Shown here piece after piece: positions 25,629 to 32,914 of a stretch of DNA of 36,534 nt. The stretch lies in the IMG/VR virus record IMGVR_UViG_3300025646_000152, positions 1 through 36,534 of that record; one strand, written 5' to 3'. This DNA is from a virus. How positions within the stretch are numbered: the first letter of the stretch is position 1; each line of letters begins with the position of its first letter. Made by a program: the position numbers and the translations under genes. The notes below the pieces were generated by a model. It had not been told where the DNA came from. It saw only the letters and a program-made list of their open reading frames with translations, and searched no databases.

Positions 25629-26381
25629 ATGACGTTTACTGTTGCTCAGGCCCTGAACGAATACATCAGGGCTACGGCCAAGCCCCGTCAGCCCGATGGC
25701 ATGTGGCACCCATCCGGCCTGTACGGATGCGACCGCAAGACCATCTACGAAGTGCGAGGCACCACCCCAACCGATGACCGGGATGACCGGAGCTATCGCA
25801 TCCTTGAGGTCGGGCAGATCATGCACGACTTCATCCAGGGTGCGTTGAAGCACTCGAATACCTACGTGGCCCAGGCGTGGGACGAGGTCAAGGTCAACGC
25901 AGCCGACATCAAGCTTGTCGGATCTGTTGACATGCTTGTGCAGCACCACGATCGCTCGTACGAGGTGCTCGAGTTCAAGACAATCAACAGCTACGCGTTC
26001 AAGTATAAAGAGCTTCCCAAGGAAGAGCACGTTGGCCAGGTGCGTGCGTACTTGCATGCACTGCGCTACTACGGCGGCATCGTCAACGAAGGAACGCCGC
26101 AAGAGCACGCCATCGAGCCACTTGGTTCGGACCTTACCAAGGCCCGAATCATCTATGTCTCGAAGGATGATATGATGATGGAGGAGTACCCGGTCGAGTG
26201 GACTGCCGAGGGCGACGCTGACCTGATCTCCCGCATCAATCGGTTGGAGTCGCACCAGTCTTCTGGCACCTTGCCAGAGCGGCTCAAGCCGGAGGTTAAG
26301 AAGGGTAAGCTGCAGCGCAACTGGCTCTGCGGATATTGCCAGTTCCAGACGAAGTGCTGGGACGAAGACAAGGAGGCATGA
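25629..26381 (+). CDS. Cas4/RecB-like Fe-S exonuclease
   Basis: A 250-residue PD-(D/E)XK nuclease of the Cas4-like group. The active-site order is complete: H66 (GQIMHDF), D101 (VGSVDMLV), E115-x-K117 (LEFKTIN) and Q137 (VGQVRAYLHAL). C34 plus C234, C237 and C243 (LCGYCQFQTKC) form the four-Cys set expected for an iron-sulphur cluster. It is the first gene of the replication operon and sits next to an annealing-type protein, so it probably resects DNA ends for recombination rather than acting in CRISPR adaptation; no array is present. Confidence 0.88.
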   Translation: MTFTVAQALNEYIRATAKPRQPDGMWHPSGLYGCDRKTIYEVRGTTPTDDRDDRSYRILEVGQIMHDFIQGALKHSNTYVAQAWDEVKVNAADIKLVGSVDMLVQHHDRSYEVLEFKTINSYAFKYKELPKEEHVGQVRAYLHALRYYGGIVNEGTPQEHAIEPLGSDLTKARIIYVSKDDMMMEEYPVEWTAEGDADLISRINRLESHQSSGTLPERLKPEVKKGKLQRNWLCGYCQFQTKCWDEDKEA

Positions 26382-26383
26382 AC

Positions 26384-26962
26384 ATGGCAGACGATCGACT
26401 CAGTAATTACATCGAGGTCAAGGACCGGGTGGCAGAGTTCTTCAAGCGATACCCGGAGGGCAGCATCCAGACGGAGATCGCATCGCTCTCGGACAAGCTT
26501 GTGGTGGTGCGCGCGTATGCGTACCGCAACCCTCAGGACCCAAAGCCAGGAGTGGACTACAGCTCGCTTGAGATCCCGGGCAAGACCGGGTTTACAAGGG
26601 GGTCGGAGCTTGAGAACGCAGCCACCTCAGCGGTAGGCCGTGCGCTCTCTCTCGGTCTTGGCATCGCAGCGCACCGTGGCATCGCCTCCAAGGAGGAGGT
26701 CGCAGTGAAGCAGGCACAGGGGGAGGCCAAGGCTGCCTCCTCTACTGGCAAGCTCGCCACTGACGCCATGAAGCGCATGGTGTTTGCCGAGGCAAAGAAG
26801 CAGGGCCTTGGCGAAGAGCAGATCAAGGCGCTGTTTGCGCTGGTAGCAGGGACTCCTTCAAGCGAGGGTCTGACCTACCAGCACGTTGACGTCATCCTTG
26901 AAGAGCTGAAGACGAAGGGCACGCGGTTCCAACTCGCATCTGATACGGCCAAGGTCGGCTGA
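26384..26962 (+). CDS. Erf-like single-strand annealing protein candidate
   Basis: I take ATG 26384, seven bases after AGGAGG; ATG 26378 is only one base from it. The 192-residue product begins YIEVKDRVAEFFKRYPEGSIQTEI, has LVVVRAYAYRN, then FTRGSELENAATSAVGRALSLGLGIAAHRGIAS. This last stretch aligns in pattern with the conserved helix of Erf-family annealing proteins. The C-terminal half is helical and may recruit partners. Its neighbour is an exonuclease, the usual two-component recombination arrangement. The family call is by pattern only. Confidence 0.55.
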   Translation: MADDRLSNYIEVKDRVAEFFKRYPEGSIQTEIASLSDKLVVVRAYAYRNPQDPKPGVDYSSLEIPGKTGFTRGSELENAATSAVGRALSLGLGIAAHRGIASKEEVAVKQAQGEAKAASSTGKLATDAMKRMVFAEAKKQGLGEEQIKALFALVAGTPSSEGLTYQHVDVILEELKTKGTRFQLASDTAKVG

Positions 26963-28227
26963 TGGAGCAGTTGCCGTTTAACCAGGGGGCCGAGGCTGGC
27001 CTCCTGACCCGGCTACTCCTTGACCCGGCTCAGATACCGCTCGTCAGCGACAAGCTGACGGCAGAGGACTTCTATGTGCCAGAGTATCGCCGCGCATATA
27101 GCGCGATGGTACGTTTATCGCAGGAGCGCAAGTCGGTAGACATTGCCTCCATGGGTCAGGATGGCGTCGGCCTCAACGCCCTCCTGACCCAGATGACTCA
27201 AGGCCACCGGGCACCAGCCGAAGAGTACGCAGAGATCGTGCGGCGAGACGGATTCCGTCGTCGCCTCATCGTTGCGCTCGAGAAGTTGATCGACAAGGCG
27301 CACCGGGAGGAGTCCAGGCAGGACCTTCTGACTGCCCTGTCACAGGCCACCACCTCGATCATGTCGAACGCGGAGGACGGATCACTTCTGTCCCCGCACA
27401 GTGCAGTCGAGATGTACAAGGACGTCCAGGTCGCAAGGATGTCCGGCATCAATGGGCTCTCCTACAATATCGGAGGGCTGGATAGGCTGCTTACCCCTGC
27501 TCATGGCGGGGAGATGATCGTTGTGGCTGCTCGTCCATCTGTCGGCAAGAGTGCGCTGGCCGATAACGTGGCCGACAACTGGGCTGAGCAAAGCCAGCAT
27601 CCGATCCTCTTTGTCTCGATCGAGATGACCGTGCCTCAGCTTTTGGACCGTGCTGTTGCACGGCTTGGCCACCTCGATGCGTCGAAGGTGATTCGTGGGC
27701 AGCTCAATGGGGACGAGCAGAAGGTTGCCATCGAGGTTCTTGCAAAGAGAGAGACCATGAGGATCTGGTACCTCGACGACCCTCACGCAACCACCGGTTC
27801 GGTGCGCGCTGCGGCTGCCAAACTACGCAGCTTGGCTGGCGGCATCGGTGGCATCATCATCGACTACATGCAGATCTTGAAGGACGACGGCACGGACTCT
27901 GAGGTCCAGCGCGTCACAAGGATTAGCCGAAACGTCAAGGCCCTTGGCCGAGAGTTCGACTGCCCTGTGCTCGTGCTGTCTCAGCTCAACCGTGCGGTTG
28001 AACTTCGAGACGATCAACACCCGAAACTGCACGACCTCCGGGAGTCCGGGGCCATCGAGCAGGACGCTGACATCGTCATCGGGTTGAAGAGGGAGCTCGG
28101 TACCAGGGAAATGGATATCGAGGTTCTCAAGAATCGGCAGGGTCCTGTCGGGTTGGTGAAGGTCGAGTTCGACTTTACCACCATGACATTCCCTCCGTAC
28201 AATGCAGTTAAGGAGGCAGTTTCATGA
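26962..28227 (+). CDS. dnaB: Replicative DNA helicase (DnaB-like)
   Basis: A 421-residue RecA-fold hexameric helicase. An N-terminal helical domain (residues 5-110, starting LPFNQGAEAGLLTRLLLDP) precedes Walker A ARPSVGKSA (190-198), FVSIEM (218-222), Walker B GGIIIDYMQIL (D301), VLVLSQLNRAVE and the arginine-finger region LRESGAIEQDADIVIGL. It unwinds DNA ahead of the fork and should work with the AEP primase encoded downstream. The start codon overlaps the previous stop (TGATG). Confidence 0.95.
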   Translation: MEQLPFNQGAEAGLLTRLLLDPAQIPLVSDKLTAEDFYVPEYRRAYSAMVRLSQERKSVDIASMGQDGVGLNALLTQMTQGHRAPAEEYAEIVRRDGFRRRLIVALEKLIDKAHREESRQDLLTALSQATTSIMSNAEDGSLLSPHSAVEMYKDVQVARMSGINGLSYNIGGLDRLLTPAHGGEMIVVAARPSVGKSALADNVADNWAEQSQHPILFVSIEMTVPQLLDRAVARLGHLDASKVIRGQLNGDEQKVAIEVLAKRETMRIWYLDDPHATTGSVRAAAAKLRSLAGGIGGIIIDYMQILKDDGTDSEVQRVTRISRNVKALGREFDCPVLVLSQLNRAVELRDDQHPKLHDLRESGAIEQDADIVIGLKRELGTREMDIEVLKNRQGPVGLVKVEFDFTTMTFPPYNAVKEAVS

Positions 28228-28700
28228 GGATCTATATCGCATTCGTGACATCGATGTGTGTGATCGCATCGTTCTTCAGCGGGTACGGCATCGGCAAGTC
28301 CGAAGGCTTGATGACCCCGGTGTCTGTACAGGTAACACCATCCCCGAGCCCGGAGCCGGAGCCGGAGGCAAAGCCATCCAACGTGATCGTTGGGGTTGCA
28401 TCATGGTTCGACGCCAAGCGTAGCGGACAGAGCACTTGGTACAGCAGGGCCGGGGTGAAGTACTACGCGGCAGCAGGGCCAGCCCTGCGAGCGGTAAAGA
28501 ACTTCCGATACGGAATGAACCCATACCCAATCAGGATCACCAACCTCAAGACCGGTCGCAGTGTGGTCGCCCTTGTGGTAGACTGGTGTGAGTGCCCGGC
28601 CAAGAACCGCATCGTGGATCTTGCGCCGGCTCTGTTCAAGGAGCTCGGGGTTGACCTCAGCCTCGGCCTCCAGAAGGTATCGATTGAGGTCATTGAGTAG
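28224..28700 (+). CDS. Membrane-anchored RlpA-like double-psi beta-barrel protein
   Basis: A 158-residue protein overlapping the helicase stop by four bases. An N-terminal hydrophobic anchor or signal (IAFVTSMCVIASFFSGYGIG) is followed by a Pro/Glu linker (TPSPSPEPEPEAKPS) and a DPBB domain: VGVASWF, YPIRITNLKTGRSVVALVVDWCE (D120, the RlpA/EG45-type Asp) and RIVDLAPALFKELG. RlpA-like domains bind or cleave peptidoglycan glycans. An exported cell-wall protein in a replication operon is unusual. Superinfection exclusion or envelope remodelling are possibilities. Confidence 0.78.
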   Translation: MRIYIAFVTSMCVIASFFSGYGIGKSEGLMTPVSVQVTPSPSPEPEPEAKPSNVIVGVASWFDAKRSGQSTWYSRAGVKYYAAAGPALRAVKNFRYGMNPYPIRITNLKTGRSVVALVVDWCECPAKNRIVDLAPALFKELGVDLSLGLQKVSIEVIE

Positions 28701-28709
28701 GAGGCACTC

Positions 28710-29042
28710 ATGGGAAAGATGAAAGACATGGCAATCGTCGCACACAACGAGGAGATGGACGTCCCTGAGTACGCTCAGGACAGCGCGCTCATGGCCGATG
28801 GATTCGAGAAAGCGTTCATTGGGTTTGGCACGCACTTCAGCCACGCTGTGGCGATCTACGACTACGACAAGTGTCTTGACATCCTGATCACCATGTTTAG
28901 GAAGGACGCTGAGTTCGAGCAGAGAGAGATCGAACCAGAGCAGATCTACCTTGACGCGGTGGAGTACATGGAGTTCAACGTCACAGGCGGTTGGGTCGGG
29001 CCGAACACCCCGGTCTTCCTCAGGGACAGGAGGAGCCTATGA
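28710..29042 (+). CDS. Hypothetical phage protein
   Basis: A 110-residue acidic protein with Shine-Dalgarno GGAGG eight bases upstream. A probable helix-rich domain contains GFGTHFSHAVAIYDYDKCLDILI and REIEPEQIYLDAVEYMEFNV. I do not recognise a family. It lies between the RlpA-like gene and a nuclease and overlaps the latter by four bases (ATGA), so it belongs to the same transcript. Confidence 0.6.
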   Translation: MGKMKDMAIVAHNEEMDVPEYAQDSALMADGFEKAFIGFGTHFSHAVAIYDYDKCLDILITMFRKDAEFEQREIEPEQIYLDAVEYMEFNVTGGWVGPNTPVFLRDRRSL

Positions 29043-29383
29043 AGGATGCTGCTGCCTCCCGGAGGGGGCGCAACAATCGCAAGCGTGGCAACGCGCTTGA
29101 GCTCTGGGCATGCAAGCAGCTCGGCATCAGCCGGACTGGGATGTTCGGGAGCAAGGTCGACGGTGGAAAGCACGACGAGTGGATCGTGATCCAGGTAAAG
29201 TCTGGGCCATCGAACTTTAGTGAGAAGGTTTGGAGCCTTCTCAACTCGCTCACTCCGGTGGCGGGTCAACAGCGCGGTGTCGTCTTCGTCAGTGCAGACG
29301 GACCGGGTAAGCCGAAGCGAGCGTACATTGCGCTCGAGCTCGGAGAATTTATCGATAGCGTAGGAGGAAAAGAAAATGCCTAG
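29039..29383 (+). CDS. PD-(D/E)XK nuclease, Holliday-junction-resolvase-like
   Basis: The start is ATG 29039 (ATGA overlap, AGGAGCC upstream), giving 114 residues. The motifs are those of the resolvase/VRR-type nuclease fold: a basic start (RGRNNRKRGNALELWACKQLG, with E21), GGKHDEWIVIQVKSG (D46, Q52-x-K54) and a final strand VVFVSADG. It would resolve recombination or replication intermediates before packaging. Adjacent SSB and annealing genes agree with this role. Confidence 0.7.
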   Translation: MKDAAASRRGRNNRKRGNALELWACKQLGISRTGMFGSKVDGGKHDEWIVIQVKSGPSNFSEKVWSLLNSLTPVAGQQRGVVFVSADGPGKPKRAYIALELGEFIDSVGGKENA

Positions 29384-29726
29384 CAAAGGAACGTTCTTGG
29401 CAACAGTAGGAGCAGTCGGTGGAACGCCGGAGACGAAGGATACCCAGAAGGGTAAGATCGTAACCTTCCGTCTCGCAGTGCAGACAGGGTACCCAGAGAG
29501 CAAGGGCGATAAGGGTCCAGATCCAATCTGGTACGACGTCGCCGTGTTCAAAGAGGCCCTTCAGCCGGTGATCCTTGAGGCCATCTACAAGGGCGCGAAG
29601 GTCGCAGTCGAAGGCTACACCTCGGTGCGTGAGTACCAGGGCAAGGCCTACCACAACATCGTGGCCAGCCGGGTTGGCATTGTTGAGTGGCTCAAGGCTG
29701 ACGGTAGCGCGGCGGTACCATTCTGA
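29376..29726 (+). CDS. ssb: Single-stranded DNA-binding protein
   Basis: A 116-residue OB-fold protein: GTFLATVGAVGGTPETKD, KIVTFRLAVQTGY, DPIWYDVAVF, GAKVAVEGYTSVREYQGKAYHNIVASRVGIVEW. This is the canonical SSB strand order. The end, AAVPF, keeps the terminal Pro-Phe of the bacterial SSB tip although the usual acidic tail is almost absent. It protects ssDNA at the phage fork. Confidence 0.9.
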   Translation: MPSKGTFLATVGAVGGTPETKDTQKGKIVTFRLAVQTGYPESKGDKGPDPIWYDVAVFKEALQPVILEAIYKGAKVAVEGYTSVREYQGKAYHNIVASRVGIVEWLKADGSAAVPF

Positions 29727-30214
29727 TGGGGGTCAGGGTTGACCTCAGTTGGTACGAGCTTGAGCTCGCAGTCAACGTCGGAGTACGACGACAGACGGAG
29801 TCTCTCCGAAAGAATCTTCAGGATGCCCATGGATTCAATGGTGAGGACGGGTGGACCAAGCATATCGAGGGGGCTTGCGGCGAGATGGTCGTGGCTAAAC
29901 TTCTCGGCATGTACTGGGATGGATCGGTCAACACCTTTAAGAAGCCGGACGTCGGCACGATCCAAGTAAGGACCAGGAGCAAGAGCACGTACGACCTGAT
30001 CGTCAGGCCGAACGACGAGGACGACAGCATCTTCGTGCTTGTGACCGGGGTGGCCCCATCCTTCGAGGTGGTCGGCTTCATCCGTGGTGGCGACGCGAAG
30101 CAGGAAGCGTGGGCTGAATCATACGGTGACAGGCCTTCGGCCTTCTTTGTCCCGCAAGAGTCGCTCATGCCAATCGAGAACCTCGTGCAGCAGCGAGAGC
30201 TTGTTGAGGCGTGA
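29726..30214 (+). CDS. Predicted restriction-endonuclease-fold protein
   Basis: A 162-residue protein overlapping the SSB stop by one base. The pattern EGACGEMVVAKLLGMYW, KKPDVGTIQVRTRSKSTYDLIV, SIFVLVTGVAPSFEVVGFIRG is that of a small phage family with a PD-(D/E)XK-like fold: E in the first helix, D in PDVG, then QVR. The Lys normally seen in the last position is replaced by Arg, so activity is uncertain. It is encoded between SSB and primase and is probably part of DNA metabolism. Confidence 0.6.
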   Translation: MGVRVDLSWYELELAVNVGVRRQTESLRKNLQDAHGFNGEDGWTKHIEGACGEMVVAKLLGMYWDGSVNTFKKPDVGTIQVRTRSKSTYDLIVRPNDEDDSIFVLVTGVAPSFEVVGFIRGGDAKQEAWAESYGDRPSAFFVPQESLMPIENLVQQRELVEA

Positions 30215-31065
30215 GCTCGTTTTTGGAGTCGATCTGGGGGAGGTCCGAGATGTATGGAGAGCTGCGCCTGATGCGGCCGGACGGAGACCGCAAGGTAATC
30301 ACGCAGAGGTTCTACCCTTTGCGCGATGGCCTCGGGATTGTCCGTGCTGAAGCTGACTGCCTGACCTTCATGGTCGAGGGGTGGGATGTGTACTACGGCG
30401 TGGTTCCAAGGGTCCGGCAAAGGGGCACGGCAGCAGATGCTGCGCCTAGCACGAACGTGATCTGGGCAGACGTTGATGCCAAGAACTTCGCTTCGAAGAC
30501 TGAGGCAGCTACGAGCCTGAACATGTTTGAGATCCCGGCCTCTGCAATCGTTGACTCCGGGCATGGGTTCCATGCGTACTGGTTCCTGAGCGAGCCGGTC
30601 GAGATGGCACAGGCCCAGTCATCGATGAAGGTCATCGCACGAGCGGTCGGTGGCGACGCAGTGTCTGACGCTTCAAGGGTGCTGCGAGTACCGGGGACCA
30701 CGAACTACAAGGGCACGCCTGCTCCGGTACGGCTGCTCAGGTTCGATGATGCCCGGCGATACAGGCCTGGAGACTTCCCGGTCGAGGAGGTTGTGGTCAA
30801 AAAGCCAAGGGCGGTGGTCACGGACGTGGCCTCGTTCGTCAAGCTTCCGGATTGGCTGCAGCAAATTGTCAAGGAGGGCGCGCCTAAAGGGGCACGCTCT
30901 GAGGCCGCCTTCAAGGCGTGCCTCTGGATGATCCGCTACGGATGGAGCGAGGAAGCTATCCGCGAGATCTTTGCGGCGTACCCGAATGGCATCGGGGAGA
31001 AGTACGCTGAGAGCGGGGACCGCTGGCTTGCGGTGACCTTGAGAGCAGCGAGAGAGGCGGCATAA
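30211..31065 (+). CDS. Archaeo-eukaryotic-type primase (RepB/PrimPol-like)
   Basis: A 284-residue protein with GTG start overlapping the previous stop (GTGA). The AEP core is recognisable: YYGVVPRVRQRG, WADVDAK (D87, D89 metal ligands), IVDSGHGFHAYWFL (H121) and DASRVLRVPGTTNYK (residues 153-167). A C-terminal helical region (FKACLWMIRYGWSEEAIREIFAAYPNGIG) resembles the PriCT-type domain that follows such primases. It would prime replication with the DnaB-like helicase; no DnaG-type primase is present. Confidence 0.87.
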   Translation: MSSFLESIWGRSEMYGELRLMRPDGDRKVITQRFYPLRDGLGIVRAEADCLTFMVEGWDVYYGVVPRVRQRGTAADAAPSTNVIWADVDAKNFASKTEAATSLNMFEIPASAIVDSGHGFHAYWFLSEPVEMAQAQSSMKVIARAVGGDAVSDASRVLRVPGTTNYKGTPAPVRLLRFDDARRYRPGDFPVEEVVVKKPRAVVTDVASFVKLPDWLQQIVKEGAPKGARSEAAFKACLWMIRYGWSEEAIREIFAAYPNGIGEKYAESGDRWLAVTLRAAREAA

Positions 31066-31256
31066 TGGCAGCCGTAAAGACACAGAAGGGCTCTGGAGGG
31101 CCAAGATTACAGACAAGGTGGAAGGGCGCGATCTGCTCGCTGTGTGCGAAGGAGATCGATGGATTGAATCAGGCGTGGCGGGTGCAGTCGATATCGTATG
31201 GCCCTCGCCGTGACCTCATGGTGTGGCAGCACCGAACCTGCCAGGCTGCGAAATGA
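31065..31256 (+). CDS. Small zinc-finger-like protein
   Basis: A 63-residue protein with CSLC (C24, C27) and HRTC (H56, C59), a plausible C2-H-C zinc site, and a basic N-terminus. The ATG overlaps the primase stop (TAATG). It may bind nucleic acid or a partner protein; family unknown. Confidence 0.6.
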   Translation: MAAVKTQKGSGGPRLQTRWKGAICSLCAKEIDGLNQAWRVQSISYGPRRDLMVWQHRTCQAAK

Positions 31257-31492
31257 TTAACAAGCTTGGAGCAGAGTACATTCAGTCTGCAGTCGATGCC
31301 GGGAAGATCAGGCAAGAAGCAGCGCAGGAGTTTCTGCGACTAGTCACTGCCAAGACTGACCGATGGGTCGCGCAGAAGATGGTCGAAGCTGAATACGCTG
31401 AGCGGATTGCGACTGCCGAAGCGGTGGCCGAGGTCAAGCTGGCATACCTGAAGAATGGAGGGGAAAGTGCCTATCAACCCAGTGAAGACTAG
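31253..31492 (+). CDS. Small helical protein
   Basis: The start is ATG 31253 (ATGA overlap with the zinc-finger gene). The 79-residue product is almost entirely helical (IRQEAAQEFLRLVTAKTDRWVAQKMVEAEYAERIATAEAVAEVKLAYL), so probably an oligomerising coiled coil. No family is recognised. The next small gene starts inside its 3' end. Confidence 0.55.
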   Translation: MINKLGAEYIQSAVDAGKIRQEAAQEFLRLVTAKTDRWVAQKMVEAEYAERIATAEAVAEVKLAYLKNGGESAYQPSED

Positions 31493-31601
31493 CTCCCCGG
31501 TTTCCTCATGGGCCCGGAGAAACCACGACCTCGTCATCTTCTTCTGCGGACAGGTGACCGCGTTGGTCCTGTTTGCGGTGGCGATGGCGTTGATGAAATG
31601 A
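31467..31601 (+). CDS. Very small single-pass membrane protein
   Basis: A 44-residue ORF with GTG start and GGAGGGG three to eight bases upstream, overlapping the preceding gene by 26 bases and the next by four (ATGA). The end is one hydrophobic helix (LVIFFCGQVTALVLFAVAMALM) after a short basic N-terminus. Coding is supported by the Shine-Dalgarno and the overlap chain. Confidence 0.55.
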   Translation: MPINPVKTSSPVSSWARRNHDLVIFFCGQVTALVLFAVAMALMK

Positions 31602-31822
31602 AGTGCCCCGCGTGCGGCGGCCTAGATTACCGGAGACACCGGACTCCGGTGACGGTGGACGGCGTAGTATACCGGAGGCACGAGTGCCTAAACTGGAAGT
31701 GCGGCACGATCTTCATCAGCATGCAGCAAGCACTGAGCGAGGAGATGGTCGAGGTCCTGGCCGAGGCCTTCGAGATTGCGACGACGCAGACCTCTTCTTC
31801 CGAGGAGACGCAGAGCGTTTAG
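31598..31822 (+). CDS. Zinc-ribbon protein (NrdR-N-like)
   Basis: The start is ATG 31598, overlapping the previous stop by four bases; 74 residues. CPACG (C3, C6) and CLNWKCG (C30, C35) form a zinc ribbon, with VVYRRHECL resembling the RRREC segment of the NrdR N-terminal ribbon. There is no ATP-cone, so it is only a ribbon. The C-terminal half is helical (EEMVEVLAEAFEIATTQ). A DNA- or RNA-binding regulator is plausible. Confidence 0.65.
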   Translation: MKCPACGGLDYRRHRTPVTVDGVVYRRHECLNWKCGTIFISMQQALSEEMVEVLAEAFEIATTQTSSSEETQSV

Positions 31823-31965
31823 GCTACCTCGCTCCGGGAGGCAAGGGGCTATGGGCCTATTACAGGGACCATGGAATCCACCCTCCGGAGTATCTGAGGA
31901 GGACGGTGAACCGCAAGGAGCTCACCATGGGAGACGCAGTCAACCTCATCGAGGATGACAAATAA
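31684..31965 (+). CDS. Overlapping ORF at the end of the rightward operon (start uncertain)
   Basis: The frame ends with a protein-like stretch (LAPGGKGLWAYYRDHGIHPPEYLRRTVNRKELTMGDAVNLIEDDK) that is unlikely to be a shadow because no other gene covers 31823-31965. The only well-placed start is GTG 31684, five bases after GGAGG, giving 93 residues, but its first 45 residues overlap the zinc-ribbon gene and look like out-of-frame sequence. Alternatives are a frameshift from the zinc-ribbon gene, a short product from GTG 31907 (after AGGAGG), or a lost start. Confidence 0.4.
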   Translation: MPKLEVRHDLHQHAASTERGDGRGPGRGLRDCDDADLFFRGDAERLGYLAPGGKGLWAYYRDHGIHPPEYLRRTVNRKELTMGDAVNLIEDDK

Positions 31966-31996
31966 AAAGGCCCCAGGTCATACGACCTGGGGCCTT
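31961..31996 (-). terminator. Terminator at the convergence of the two operons
   Basis: A perfect 13-bp stem (AAGGCCCCAGGTC / GACCTGGGGCCTT) with a four-base loop. Read leftward it is followed by TTTTTATT, a standard Rho-independent terminator for the minus-strand operon. Read rightward there is no T-run, but the stem could still block transcription from the replication operon. Confidence 0.9.
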
Positions 31997-32028
31997 CGTA
32001 CAGGGGAGAACGACCCTGTGGGTGAATA

Positions 32029-32277
32029 CTAGAACGGAAAGACCTCATCCGACAAGGCCCTGACCGGGCCTGTTTTCGCTTGCTTCAACCCCTGCGCCAT
32101 CGCAACAGCACACGCGACCCATCCCTCGGCCCACGCTGCCTTCTCCGGGTCATCGCCATGGATGTCACCCTCGACTGAGCGGATCGTCTTGATGATCTCC
32201 TTGACGGTCTGCTCGTAGGCAATCGCGTTGGCCTCGTGCCTGCGTAGAGCCTCCAGTTCAGACTTCAAGATCTTCAT
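32029..32277 (-). CDS. Small acidic helical protein ending DEVFPF
   Basis: The start is ATG at 32275-32277, giving 82 residues; the longer open frame upstream is shadow of the neighbouring gene. The protein is helical (LKSELEALRRHEANAIAYEQTVKEIIKTIRSVE) and ends in ALSDEVFPF. The acidic end closing in Pro-Phe looks like the C-terminal tip of SSB proteins that docks onto repair enzymes. No family is recognised. It is the last gene of the leftward operon, 32 bases before the terminator stem. Confidence 0.6.
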   Translation of the reverse strand: MKILKSELEALRRHEANAIAYEQTVKEIIKTIRSVEGDIHGDDPEKAAWAEGWVACAVAMAQGLKQAKTGPVRALSDEVFPF

Positions 32278-32563
32278 CGTCGCCTCCCCGCTCGGCCGGG
32301 ATATAGGGGTCGCCGCACGCAATGCGGAGGATCGAGCCATAGGCCCGGCCATCCTGCACGTCAATTGCGACGAGGCCCTCGCATGCGAGACAGTCGCCGA
32401 CTAGGTCGGTCTCCATCTCCGGGTTGCGCGTGAGGTACGGCACGAAGTGCCCCTTATCACGGAGCTCCTTGCTCGTGGTGCTCCACAATGCGTAAAGCTC
32501 CGACCTCAGGTCGCAGGTCCTGTTTGGGTATATCGCCGGGGGCGAATCCCCCTGCGTCCTCAC
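32258..32563 (-). CDS. Hypothetical protein with a Cys pair
   Basis: A 101-residue protein with GTG start (TAGTG overlap with the preceding stop) and GAGGA upstream. CDLRSELYALWSTTSKELRDKGHF is helical. GDCLACEGLVAID holds a CxxC and a second region IACGDPYIP another Cys, so a zinc site is possible. The tail is acidic (GGDDEDLEV). It overlaps the next gene by 20 bases. Function unknown. Confidence 0.55.
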   Translation of the reverse strand: MRTQGDSPPAIYPNRTCDLRSELYALWSTTSKELRDKGHFVPYLTRNPEMETDLVGDCLACEGLVAIDVQDGRAYGSILRIACGDPYIPAERGGDDEDLEV

Positions 32564-32826
32564 TACTGGATCCTCGCGAAGCGGTCGATGGCCTTGAACG
32601 CGTCGCCATATGACGAGACGTAGCCAACGGCCGACTCACGAGTCTCCGGATTAACGACTTCATAACGCATTGGCTGCCCCATCCCGGTGTCCCGGATCTG
32701 GTAGTGGCAGCCGTGCGCTGAACCGGTGAATACCACCGGCTCAAAGTGGCAGTCGACCCCGCACCTAATGCAGATGCCGTCCTCCCAGTGTGGATTGTGC
32801 TCTAGTCCCTTATCAATGCAGTTCAT
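32563..32826 (-). CDS. Small Cys/His-rich protein
   Basis: An 87-residue protein behind AAGGAGGAG. It has CIRCGVDCHF (three Cys, one His) and a beta-rich second half (YQIRDTGMGQPMRYEVVNPETRESAVGYVSS). The pattern GICIRCGV suggests a zinc knuckle. No family is recognised. It overlaps the next gene by one base. Confidence 0.6.
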   Translation of the reverse strand: MNCIDKGLEHNPHWEDGICIRCGVDCHFEPVVFTGSAHGCHYQIRDTGMGQPMRYEVVNPETRESAVGYVSSYGDAFKAIDRFARIQ

Positions 32827-32836
32827 GTTCTCCTCC

Positions 32837-32914
32837 TTACTGCAAACTACTTGCCATTGCCACTAAAAGATACACCACGTAGGCCATAAGGGCAACCATG
32901 ATCTTACTCTGCAT
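32837..32914 (-). CDS. 25-residue membrane peptide (candidate)
   Basis: A tiny ORF starting inside the 3' end of the preceding gene (11-base overlap), with AGGAG about ten bases upstream. The product is a single hydrophobic helix (SKIMVALMAYVVYLLVAMA). Its stop lies directly before the Shine-Dalgarno of the next gene, filling what would otherwise be the only gap in this block. Small single-helix peptides like this are common in phage accessory operons, but proof of translation is lacking. Confidence 0.4.
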   Translation of the reverse strand: MQSKIMVALMAYVVYLLVAMASSLQ

